Positions 27,129 to 35,792 of a stretch of 64,000 nt of DNA are shown here, piece after piece (the first letter of the stretch is position 1; the number at the start of each line of letters is the position of its first letter). The stretch is from contig CAMCHQ010000006.1 in the NCBI GenBank assembly GCA_945874765.1, positions 1 to 64,000 of the forward strand, read 5' to 3'. The translations under genes were made by a program, and so were the position numbers. The DNA comes from an uncultured Clostridia bacterium. GTDB lineage: Bacteria > Bacillota > Clostridia > Oscillospirales > Acutalibacteraceae. The notes below the pieces were generated by a model that saw only the letters and a list, made by a program, of their open reading frames with translations, had not been told where the DNA came from and did not search any database.

Positions 27129-27819
27129 GCCTAATAACAAGCCGAAAATAACAGAGCTTGAGGAGGACGATAAGGCAATTAAAGAGATTGTCGGAGGAGA
27201 ATATGACAGTATTTATTACCCCGATGATGAGGTCGCAATTCTATATAACAAGAACGGAGTTAAGGACGGTCATACGCTTAACAGAGTAATCCGTAAGACA
27301 GAAATTAACGAACAAAATATGTCATATACGGAGCTTAAATCTCTGTTTAGAAAGGCTGAAAATGAAGGCAAACACATTGTCGGTTACATCACATTTACTG
27401 AGGATAGCTTTGATAAAAAGTACCCTTTAGGTGCAAGAACTTATGCTGTGAGTAGTAACAATAAAGCCTTTCAATCGGGTATGGGCGGTTACTCTATTTA
27501 CGGTTCGTCAGTTGATAATTCCGATCCATTTGTAAGGTTGGAAAGGTATATGAAAGACGAACACGGCGGTGCTGAAGGTTGGAGGATTGAGCGTTGCTAT
27601 ACAAGAGATGTTACACCTTTGGTTGATATGATTGTTGCCGATAACTTCCTTGTTTGCTATGTACCAAACGAAAAATACACAGTTGAGGACATTCCACAGG
27701 AGCTTGTTGATAAGTATTTCAAAGAGTTTGAAAAGCCTGATAATTTCTTCCGTAAAGCAAACGGAGAGATTGCAGTTATCAATGAAAACCGCAAGTCAAA
27801 AGATGATATGGAACGGTAA
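27094..27819 (+). CDS. DUF3846-like ICE protein
   Basis: MSKKKVYALLVEPNNKPKITELEEDDKAIKEIVGGEYDSIYYPDDEVAILYN. Confidence 0.65.
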   Translation: MSKKKVYALLVEPNNKPKITELEEDDKAIKEIVGGEYDSIYYPDDEVAILYNKNGVKDGHTLNRVIRKTEINEQNMSYTELKSLFRKAENEGKHIVGYITFTEDSFDKKYPLGARTYAVSSNNKAFQSGMGGYSIYGSSVDNSDPFVRLERYMKDEHGGAEGWRIERCYTRDVTPLVDMIVADNFLVCYVPNEKYTVEDIPQELVDKYFKEFEKPDNFFRKANGEIAVINENRKSKDDMER

Positions 27820-27883
27820 AATTGCCGAGAAAAATCCTTTTCGGGTGGTTAAAATGGCAAAGCTCAATACCGTTGCATTGTCT

Positions 27884-27958
27884 TAACCAGCAGACTGTTT
27901 GTAATTACATTTGTAATTTCAAACAGTAAATGCCGGTTAGGGATAAATCCCTAAAACC
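27884..27958. other. Candidate oriT: nested inverted repeats upstream of DUF3789/mobC/relaxase
   Basis: CTGTTTG(27895-27901)...CAAACAG(27920-27926) with inner AATTACA/TGTAATT; outer TAACC/GGTTA; adjacent GGGATAAATCCC. Confidence 0.4.
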
Positions 27959-27995
27959 CTTTTACAAAAATCAAATCACAGGAGGAAAAATTACA

Positions 27996-28160
27996 ATGAA
28001 AGTTTTAATATTCTTTATCGCATTTATTCTTGGAGGAATGGCAGGCATAGTTACTATGTGCCTTGCTCAAATCAACAGAGAAAGCGAGGCACAGCTCGAA
28101 AAAATTTCTCAACAGGAAAACAAAAACAAGGAGGAAGAAAAATGCAGAGAAACATCATAA
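27996..28160 (+). CDS. DUF3789-like small membrane protein
   Basis: MKVLIFFIAFILGGMAGIVTMCLAQINRESEAQL; GGAGG SD. Confidence 0.75.
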   Translation: MKVLIFFIAFILGGMAGIVTMCLAQINRESEAQLEKISQQENKNKEEEKCRETS

Positions 28161-28480
28161 GACAATTTCGTTTTAACCAAGAGGAAAACGAAGTGTTAAA
28201 GGAAAAGGCAAAGAAATGTTGCATCACCGACTCTGCTCTTGTTCGTATGCTTGTTCTTGGTTTTATTCCAAAGCCAAAGCCTGAAAAAGAATTTTACGAT
28301 GCTTTGCGTTATCTTTCTTCAATGAGTAACAGTTTGCACCAAATCTCTGCAAAGGCAAATGCACTCAATTTTATTGATGTTCCTAAACTTGACAAGACGA
28401 TTGAAAGTGTTGAAAAGCTCAAGGAAGATTTGTATGAGTGTTACATCAAACCCGACAGAGATGATGACAAGTGGCAGTAA
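28142..28480 (+). CDS. mobC: MobC-type relaxosome accessory protein
   Basis: RNIIRQFRFNQEENEVLKEKAKKCCITDSALVRMLVLG; upstream of relaxase. Confidence 0.8.
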   Translation: MQRNIIRQFRFNQEENEVLKEKAKKCCITDSALVRMLVLGFIPKPKPEKEFYDALRYLSSMSNSLHQISAKANALNFIDVPKLDKTIESVEKLKEDLYECYIKPDRDDDKWQ

Positions 28481-29883
28481 CTAAATTATGGAAGGTAACG
28501 GATAGACTTGACCGAGTTCTTGACTATGCAGAAGATGAAGAAAAAACACGCAAGCCTAAATATTCTAATACTCAATGGCAGGCACTTAAAGATGTTTTGG
28601 AATATGCCAAAGACGAAGAAAAAACGGAACAGGAATTATTTGTTACAGGTATTAACTGTAACGCAAGTAAAGCTCGTGAGCAGTTCGTTATGGTTAAAGA
28701 GCAATATAACAAGACAGGCGGAATACAAGCCTATCACGGATATATCAGTTTTAAGAATACTGATGAACTATCTCCCGAACTTGCTCATCAAATCGGCATT
28801 GAGTTTGCAAACAAGGTTTGGGGCGAGAGATTTCAAATTGTTGTTACTACCCATTTGAATACAAAATGTTTGCATTGCCATTATGTCATTAACTCTGTTT
28901 CACTTGTTGACGGTAAAATGTTAGCCAATAAGGAAAAGGCTTGGTTTTATTTTCATCATATAGCAGATGAAATATGCAGAAAGTACGGACTTTTTGTTAT
29001 TGAAAATCCCGACAGAAACAACGAGCCTGATTTTATCACTTTGCAGGATAAACAAAGTGTAAAAGAACAATCGGGTATTCCCACAAGAAGAAATCTTGTT
29101 CGCTTTGCCGTTGACGAGGCTGTTGAGCATAGCAGAACAATGGAAGAATTCAAAAGGTATCTTTCAAAAATGGGATATAAATACAGGATTAGTCCTACAC
29201 TCAAATATTGGTCTGTTACTGCTGACGGTTGGAAACAACCCGTTAGGTTATATAGGCTCGGAGAAAACTATACAAACATTAGAATACAGGAACGAGTTGC
29301 AGAAAACGCTTTGTATATGAGCTTGAACGCAAAGCCTTTTCAAAAGGCACATTATGTTCCTTACAATGAATTTAATCCGCTTAAAGCAAAAGGCAGTTTA
29401 TATAACCTATATCTCTATTACTGTTATCGGCTTGGAGCGTTTGATAAACCTAACGAAAAACAGAAAACAAGAGAGTATAACAGACTTCATTATCTTCTTC
29501 GTGAGGATTTGATGAAGGTAGATAAATATTCACAGGAGGCAGAGCTGCTCGGAAAGAATCACATTGATACTTCCGAACAGCTTTTCTCATATAAAGAGTC
29601 TGTGGAAAAGGAAATTGAAACCTTAACAGATGAAAGAAAACACCTGAGAAACAAAATACGTCATAAGGACATAAGTGAGGTTGAGCTTTCACAGATTAAG
29701 AAAGAAATATCCGACATATCCGCAAGGCTCAAAAAACTACGCAACGAGCTTAATCTCTGCAATGATATTGCCGAGCGTTCCCACATTGTTGAGGAGAAAG
29801 TTCAGCAGATTGAAAAAGATGAGAATAAGCAGGAGCGTAAATACAAATCAAAGGAGGAAAGACTTGATGAACAGTTCAGGTGA
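28471..29883 (+). CDS. MOBP-type relaxase/mobilization nuclease
   Basis: AYHGYISFKNTDELSPELAHQIGIEFANKVWGERFQIVVTTHLNTKCLHCHYVINSVS (HxHxxxN-like motif). Confidence 0.9.
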   Translation: MAVTKLWKVTDRLDRVLDYAEDEEKTRKPKYSNTQWQALKDVLEYAKDEEKTEQELFVTGINCNASKAREQFVMVKEQYNKTGGIQAYHGYISFKNTDELSPELAHQIGIEFANKVWGERFQIVVTTHLNTKCLHCHYVINSVSLVDGKMLANKEKAWFYFHHIADEICRKYGLFVIENPDRNNEPDFITLQDKQSVKEQSGIPTRRNLVRFAVDEAVEHSRTMEEFKRYLSKMGYKYRISPTLKYWSVTADGWKQPVRLYRLGENYTNIRIQERVAENALYMSLNAKPFQKAHYVPYNEFNPLKAKGSLYNLYLYYCYRLGAFDKPNEKQKTREYNRLHYLLREDLMKVDKYSQEAELLGKNHIDTSEQLFSYKESVEKEIETLTDERKHLRNKIRHKDISEVELSQIKKEISDISARLKKLRNELNLCNDIAERSHIVEEKVQQIEKDENKQERKYKSKEERLDEQFR

Positions 29884-30688
29884 TGCAGCCGAACAAGTTG
29901 TAAGGCTGTCCCTTGAAGGCTTTGAGGTTGTAGCCAAAGTATCCGGCGAGGCGGCAAAGAGTATTGCCGTACTTCTCATTTCTGCTCTCAAACAGGAACA
30001 GAAAACAAAGGGAAAGGCAAGACTTACAAATATGATTAAGTCGGGCAAGGAACTTAAAGTTTACACGGTGCAACAAAAAGACCTCAAAGAGTTCACAAAA
30101 CACGCAAAGAAATACGGTGTCCTTTATACCGTTTTGCGTGACAAAAACAACAAGGACAAAAATGCTTTTGTTGATATTATCGCAAGAGCTGATGATGCGT
30201 CAAAAATTCAAAGAATTATTGACCGATTTGACCTTACTACTGTTGATAAGGGTACCATTGTATCTCAATCGGAAAAGGCTATTGAAGAACGCAAAAAGAA
30301 AGCAGAAGAAAAAACCGACAAATCGGAAAACAATGAATTTTTTGACGAAATATTTGCCGAGAACAGTTCGGAAAAATCTGCTGATGAGAGCGAACATAAG
30401 CCTATCCAAAGAGAAAACCCTTTTACACCTCAGACGGAAAAAAGCCCTCCGTCCGAGAACGGCTCTATCGGGGAAAGTACATTATCTAACGAGGGTACTG
30501 TTGTAAAAGATAAGAAACCGTCAGTTAGAGAGAAACTTAACGAGTACAGACGGCAGATTAAGCAACAGAAAGAGCAGGATAAGCAAACCCCTGTTGTTGA
30601 TGAAAAGCCAAAGGCAGACAAAAAGCCTGCCGTAACAGAGCATCAGCAACCTAAACCAATTAAAAATAAAAAACCAAAGGAGAGATAA
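29867..30688 (+). CDS. PcfB/DUF3801-family conjugation protein
   Basis: AAEQVVRLSLEGFEVVAKVSGEAAKSIAVLLISALKQEQKTKGKARLTNMIKSGKELKVY; frame of ORF 29675-30688, ATG 29867 after GGAGG. Confidence 0.8.
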   Translation: MNSSGDAAEQVVRLSLEGFEVVAKVSGEAAKSIAVLLISALKQEQKTKGKARLTNMIKSGKELKVYTVQQKDLKEFTKHAKKYGVLYTVLRDKNNKDKNAFVDIIARADDASKIQRIIDRFDLTTVDKGTIVSQSEKAIEERKKKAEEKTDKSENNEFFDEIFAENSSEKSADESEHKPIQRENPFTPQTEKSPPSENGSIGESTLSNEGTVVKDKKPSVREKLNEYRRQIKQQKEQDKQTPVVDEKPKADKKPAVTEHQQPKPIKNKKPKER

Positions 30689-30691
30689 TTT

Positions 30692-31570
30692 ATGTCTTAC
30701 ACACCAAAACAGAGAACATTCAAAAAGCGTGAGAGCAAGGAGGAATTTGCGGCACGCAAAAAAGCCGAAAAAGAACAGGCTTACGAAATCATTGACAATT
30801 CCATTACGGATATAATGCAAGATGATGAACACTTTAAGGAGTATCTTCATTTTCAGTCCCGTATGGAAAGGTACACCGTATCAAACACATTACTGATTAT
30901 GGCACAATGCCCTGACGCAACTCAGCTCAAATCCGCAAATTCGTGGGGAGAGCTTGACGCATCTATTAACAAAGGCGAAAAAGGAATTAAAATCCTTGAG
31001 CCTCATGATTACATTGATGAAAACGGCGAGCAAAGAACATCATACAATGTCAAATATGTATTTGATGTTTCACAGACAAATGCTCAGCCACAGCCTGCAA
31101 AGTCTTTTGACCATTCACCAAAGGCACTTGTTAAGGCTATGCTTAATGCAACGGCTCTTAACAAGTCGGCAGTTGATGAACTTCCTATCAATAACTCAAC
31201 TGCATACTTTGATGATAAGAGCAAAACTCTTATGATTAAAAGACATTCCGAGACACTTGCAATGTTCAAGGATATTGCAAGAGAGCTTTCACTTGCAGAA
31301 ATTGCCAACAACAGTGATGAATACAATCGTACCGAGTGTATTCCGTCTGCCGTATGTGCGTCATATATGCTTTGTGAAAAGTACGGCATTGATAACTCCG
31401 ACATAAATGTTGCAAGTGCCAAAACAATGTGGAACGGCAAGGAAAACAAAGATATTCGCACAATGCTTACAATGGCGAATGACAGCGTTTATTCCGTAAG
31501 CAAAGACATTTATGTTGAAATGAACAAAGCAAAGGACAAGGAGCCGAAAACACAGGAACAGACAAGATAG
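30692..31570 (+). CDS. ArdC-like ssDNA-binding/antirestriction N-terminal domain protein
   Basis: FQSRMERYTVSNTLLIMAQCPDATQLKSANSWGELDASINKGEKGIKILEP. Confidence 0.75.
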   Translation: MSYTPKQRTFKKRESKEEFAARKKAEKEQAYEIIDNSITDIMQDDEHFKEYLHFQSRMERYTVSNTLLIMAQCPDATQLKSANSWGELDASINKGEKGIKILEPHDYIDENGEQRTSYNVKYVFDVSQTNAQPQPAKSFDHSPKALVKAMLNATALNKSAVDELPINNSTAYFDDKSKTLMIKRHSETLAMFKDIARELSLAEIANNSDEYNRTECIPSAVCASYMLCEKYGIDNSDINVASAKTMWNGKENKDIRTMLTMANDSVYSVSKDIYVEMNKAKDKEPKTQEQTR

Positions 31571-31583
31571 GAGGTAACTATCC

Positions 31584-31781
31584 GTGAAAGAAGAACGATA
31601 CTATCTTGTACTTAACGATGACGAACAGAGCCTTTTAATAAGGTCTTTGAATGACGAAAGAACTGCTCAATTAAAAAACGGCAAAGCCGTTGATTCCATT
31701 GATGAGCTTATCGTAAAAGTTGGCAAAGCACCTTTGAAAAAGATTAAAGTTCTTGAAAGGTCGGATTGCTGTGCGAGATAA
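31584..31781 (+). CDS. Small ICE hypothetical protein
   Basis: GGAGG SD; overlaps virD4 start. Confidence 0.6.
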   Translation: MKEERYYLVLNDDEQSLLIRSLNDERTAQLKNGKAVDSIDELIVKVGKAPLKKIKVLERSDCCAR

Positions 31782-33591
31782 GAATGATAAACAGGCTATT
31801 ATTATTCTTTCCGTTCTCGGTATTGCTCCTGTAATATGGCTTGGCTTGTGTATTGCTCCGTCAGTACACGGCGGACTTGCAGAGATTATCCCTGCATTAG
31901 CAAACGCAATTAACAATCCATTTGATATTAGCTTATGTGAGGACAGCTTAAAAACTGTCCTCATTTTGCTTTTAATCTATGCCCTTGTAATTTGCGTTAT
32001 CATCTCAAGCCTACGCAATTACCGTAAAGGCGAAGAACACGGTTCAGCTAAGTGGGGAGATGCAAATAAGGTAAACAAGAAATACCGCCAAAAGCCTGAA
32101 AACAATAACAAGATTATGACACAGAATGTTGCTATTGGACTTAACAATAAAAAGCATAGACGAAACCTAAATACTCTTGTTTGCGGCGGCTCAGGTGCAG
32201 GTAAAACCTTTTTCTATGCAAAGCCTAACCTTATGCAATGTAACTGCTCCTTTGTTATTACAGACCCGAAGGGCGAAATTCTCCGTGATTGCGGACAAAT
32301 GTTAATTGATGAAGGATACAAAGTTCTCGTACTCGACCTTATCAATATGGAGCAAAGTGATTGCTATAACCCATTTGTATATCTCAAAACAGATAATGAT
32401 GTGCAAAGGCTTGTAACCAATCTCTTTAAGGCAACAACACCGAAGAACTCAACGAATAGTGATCCTTTTTGGGATAACTTGGCACAAACGCTATTACTTG
32501 CCCTTGTATTTTTTCTGCATTATGAGGCTCCCGAAGAAGAACAGAATTTTGCAATGGTAATGGAAATGATACGAGCAGGAGCTATTGATGATGAAGAAGA
32601 ACAATCATTTAGTCCGCTTGATTCACTATTTAATGAGTTAGAAAGCAGAAACCCTGAACATATAGCCGTGAAATACTACCGCAGCTATCATTCAGGCTCC
32701 AACAAAACTCTTAAATCTATTCAAATTACCCTTATATCAAGACTTGATAAATTCAATCTTGACAGTCTTGCATCATTGACTATATGTGATGAGCTTGATT
32801 TGGAAAAGCTCGGAGAAGAAAAGACGGCTTTGTTTGCAGTTATCCCCGATAATGATACAAGCTTTAATTTTCTTGTATCAATGCTTTATTCACAGCTCTT
32901 TCAATCTTTGTTCTACACGGCAGATAAAATCTACAAGGGTGCATTGCCCGTACCTGTTCATTTCCTTATGGACGAATTTGCCAATGTCAGCTTGCCCGAT
33001 GACTTTGACAAAATCCTGTCTGTAATGCGTTCTCGTGGCGTTTCTGTATCAATCATTATACAGAATATGGCTCAGCTCAAAGCCTTGTTTGAAAAGCAAT
33101 GGGAAAGCATAGTCGGTAACTGTGATGAATTTCTTTATCTGGGCGGTAACGAACAATCAACACACAAATATGTTTCCGAACTGCTTGGTAAAGAAACCAT
33201 TGATACAAACACCTACGGTAAAAGCTCAGGCAGGAACGGTAATTATTCAACCAATTACCAAATCAGCGGCAGAGAGCTTATGACACCTGATGAGGTGCGT
33301 ATGCTTGATAACAAGTATGCAATACTCTTTATTCGTGGCGAAAGACCTATACTTGATTTGAAATACGATATATTCAAACACCCTAAATTTTCTCTTACAG
33401 AGGACGGAGGAGCAAAGCCATATATCCATAATCCTATTGATGAAGATACAATGACTATTTCGTTCCCGAATATGTCGCTTAAAAATATTGACAGTATTGA
33501 GGTTGAAGATTACGGATTTGAGCTTGTTGCAGATATTGACCTTGAAAAAGAATTTGAAATGGAGGAAAATTCAAATGAAAAAACTAAATAG
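31753..33591 (+). CDS. virD4: VirD4/TraG-type conjugative coupling ATPase
   Basis: TLVCGGSGAGKTFFYAKPNLMQCNCSFVITDPKGEILRD; FLMDEFANVSLPDDFDKILSVMRSRGVSVSIIIQNMAQLK. Confidence 0.95.
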   Translation: MKGRIAVRDKNDKQAIIILSVLGIAPVIWLGLCIAPSVHGGLAEIIPALANAINNPFDISLCEDSLKTVLILLLIYALVICVIISSLRNYRKGEEHGSAKWGDANKVNKKYRQKPENNNKIMTQNVAIGLNNKKHRRNLNTLVCGGSGAGKTFFYAKPNLMQCNCSFVITDPKGEILRDCGQMLIDEGYKVLVLDLINMEQSDCYNPFVYLKTDNDVQRLVTNLFKATTPKNSTNSDPFWDNLAQTLLLALVFFLHYEAPEEEQNFAMVMEMIRAGAIDDEEEQSFSPLDSLFNELESRNPEHIAVKYYRSYHSGSNKTLKSIQITLISRLDKFNLDSLASLTICDELDLEKLGEEKTALFAVIPDNDTSFNFLVSMLYSQLFQSLFYTADKIYKGALPVPVHFLMDEFANVSLPDDFDKILSVMRSRGVSVSIIIQNMAQLKALFEKQWESIVGNCDEFLYLGGNEQSTHKYVSELLGKETIDTNTYGKSSGRNGNYSTNYQISGRELMTPDEVRMLDNKYAILFIRGERPILDLKYDIFKHPKFSLTEDGGAKPYIHNPIDEDTMTISFPNMSLKNIDSIEVEDYGFELVADIDLEKEFEMEENSNEKTK

Positions 33592-33913
33592 CGAAAAGAA
33601 ATCTCCTTTAACAAAGGCAGATAAAAAAACAAGCAGAGTGCTTGCTGTTGTTACAGCTTTTGTACTCTGCTTTTCTTGTTGTACTGTGGCTTATGCCGCC
33701 GATGATCCACTTGCAGTAATTAACAACCTTTCAACCTTTATCTTCGGACTTATCCGTGCCGTTGGTCTTATTATCCTCGGCTTTGGTATTGTGCAGGTAG
33801 GACTTTCACTTAAATCCCACGATCCGTCACAGAGGGCAAACGGCTTTCTTACTCTTGCCGGTGGAGTAGTTATTACCTTCGCAAAGGAAATCCTTGACTT
33901 GATTGTGGGATGA
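33575..33913 (+). CDS. Maff2-like small membrane protein
   Basis: DDPLAVINNLSTFIFGLIRAVGLIILGFGIVQVGLSLKSHDPSQRANGFLTLAGGVVI; ATG in frame at 33575. Confidence 0.75.
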   Translation: MKKLNSEKKSPLTKADKKTSRVLAVVTAFVLCFSCCTVAYAADDPLAVINNLSTFIFGLIRAVGLIILGFGIVQVGLSLKSHDPSQRANGFLTLAGGVVITFAKEILDLIVG

Positions 33914-33922
33914 TTTTATTTT

Positions 33923-33956
33923 AGCAAGCGACTTATTTTATAAGTTGCTTGCTTAT
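33923..33956 (+). terminator. Hairpin between Maff2-like and virB6-like genes
   Basis: AGCAAGCGACTTA-TTT-TATAAGTTGCTTGCTT. Confidence 0.6.
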
Positions 33957-33969
33957 TGGAGGTGTTTTA

Positions 33970-34806
33970 ATGTCAGATAATTGGGTAGTACAAAACCTTG
34001 AAAATGCTCTTAATACTTGGAATGAAAAGTTATCGGAAATTTGGGGATTGCTTACTCAATCACCGCAGGACTTCAAAGGCGGAGGAATTTGGGAGGTTAT
34101 CGTCAATATTAACTCAGCAGTACAGGCAATCGGTTATGCGTTGCTTGTACTTTTTTTCGTTATAGGAATGGTAAAAACCTGTTCTTCATTTGTTGATGTA
34201 AAGAAACCTGAACACGCACTAAAACTATTTATCCGTTTTGCCATTGCTAAAGGCTTGGTAACTTACGGTATGGAGCTTATGCTTGCTCTGTTTGATATTG
34301 TGCAGGGTGTTATTTCAACCATTATGAATAGTGCAGGCTTGGGAGCTAATTCAGATACAACCTTACCTGATGAAATGGTAACTGCTATTGAAGAATGTGG
34401 CTTTTTTGAGTCAATACCCCTATGGGCAGTAACCTTAATCGGAAGTCTGTTCATAACGGTTTTGTCATTTATACTGATACTTACCGTTTACGGTAGATTT
34501 TTCAAAATATATATGTTTACTGCTCTTGCACCTATTCCGTTTTCAACCTTTGCCGGAGAGCCCACACAAAATGTCGGCAGGTCATTTATAAAATCGTATT
34601 GCGGCGTTCTTCTTGAAGGAGCAGTTATCATACTTGCTTGCATCATATTTTCACTATATGCGTCATCACCGCCGCAGGTCGATACAGGTGCGGCGGCAGT
34701 TACTATGGTGTGGAAATATGTTGGAGAGCTTGTATTTAATATGCTTGTTCTTGTTGGAACAGTAAAAATGTCAGACCGCATCATTCACGAAATGATGGGA
34801 ATGTAA
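33970..34806 (+). CDS. VirB6/TrbL-like conjugation membrane protein
   Basis: Polytopic; FALPIPFSTFAGE-like stretch (FTALAPIPFSTFAGEPTQNVGRSFIKSYCGVLLEGAVII); GGAGG before ATG 33970. Confidence 0.8.
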   Translation: MSDNWVVQNLENALNTWNEKLSEIWGLLTQSPQDFKGGGIWEVIVNINSAVQAIGYALLVLFFVIGMVKTCSSFVDVKKPEHALKLFIRFAIAKGLVTYGMELMLALFDIVQGVISTIMNSAGLGANSDTTLPDEMVTAIEECGFFESIPLWAVTLIGSLFITVLSFILILTVYGRFFKIYMFTALAPIPFSTFAGEPTQNVGRSFIKSYCGVLLEGAVIILACIIFSLYASSPPQVDTGAAAVTMVWKYVGELVFNMLVLVGTVKMSDRIIHEMMGM

Positions 34807-34820
34807 TTTGGAGGTGAATT

Positions 34821-35408
34821 ATGAGTTACAAAGATACAGTAATAAAAAGTGACGACCCGCAGGCTATTGAAAAACTTAAAATGAAGTTAGAACAATGCCA
34901 AAATGCTCAAGAGGAAATGAAAAAGCAAAATGCTTATTTCAAAAAACACGGCACTATGGTTGGTTATCCTGATTTAACCGAAGAAATGGCAAAAGCAAAG
35001 GACAGGAGAATTGCTGATAGCTATTCGTGGGAAAAGAAACCGTATCCGTCTTATGCTTTGCAAAATAATAATCAAGAAATCAATAGACTTAAAAAGCGAA
35101 TTGAGGAGCTAACGCAAAACAAAGATTTAGGATTTGTCGGTTGGGAATTTGAGGGCGGTAAGGCTGTACCAAATACAAATAATAACCGTTTACAGTTGCT
35201 TTTTGATGAAAAGCCGAGCGAGGAACAGAGGGCTATATTGAAACAAAATGGTTTTAGATGGGCGCCGTCTGAACAGGCTTGGCAAAGACAACTTAATTCA
35301 AACGCCTTTTATGCAGCGAACAGAATACCGTTTATTCAGCCAAAGGACAACAGTAATATTATTAAAATTCAGCCAAAAGCTCCCACAAAGGACGATATTT
35401 CAAGATAA
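34821..35408 (+). CDS. ICE hypothetical protein
   Basis: AEMAKAKDRR... coiled N-terminus; FDEKPSEEQRAILKQNGFRWAPSEQAWQRQL. Confidence 0.7.
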   Translation: MSYKDTVIKSDDPQAIEKLKMKLEQCQNAQEEMKKQNAYFKKHGTMVGYPDLTEEMAKAKDRRIADSYSWEKKPYPSYALQNNNQEINRLKKRIEELTQNKDLGFVGWEFEGGKAVPNTNNNRLQLLFDEKPSEEQRAILKQNGFRWAPSEQAWQRQLNSNAFYAANRIPFIQPKDNSNIIKIQPKAPTKDDISR

Positions 35409-35420
35409 GGAGGAATTTGT

Positions 35421-35792
35421 TTGGATATACAAATCAACAAAGAGTTTCGTGATTACAGCGAAACAATATATTTTGGACTTAATATGAGGCAACTTGTTTT
35501 CTCTGCCGGAGCAGTAGGAGTAGCAGTTGGCTCATATTTTTTACTCAAACCGTATTTGAGTATGGAAACATTGTCTTGGCTTTGCATAATCCTTGCTGCT
35601 CCCTTTGCCGTCCTTGGTTTTGTTACCTACAATGGTATGACTGCCGAGCAGTTTATATGGGCGTGGCTGAAATCGGAGGTTTTAATACCTAAACGGCTTA
35701 TCTTTAAGGCAGAGGACAGACTACGCAGGGAAAGCAAGGACGCAATCAGAAAAAAGGAAAGAGAGGTTTTTAAGAATAATGAAAAGTCTTAA
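35421..35792 (+). CDS. PrgI-family (VirB3-like) protein
   Basis: INKEFRDYSETIYFGLNMRQLVFSAGAVGVAVGSYFLLKPYL. Confidence 0.85.
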   Translation: MDIQINKEFRDYSETIYFGLNMRQLVFSAGAVGVAVGSYFLLKPYLSMETLSWLCIILAAPFAVLGFVTYNGMTAEQFIWAWLKSEVLIPKRLIFKAEDRLRRESKDAIRKKEREVFKNNEKS

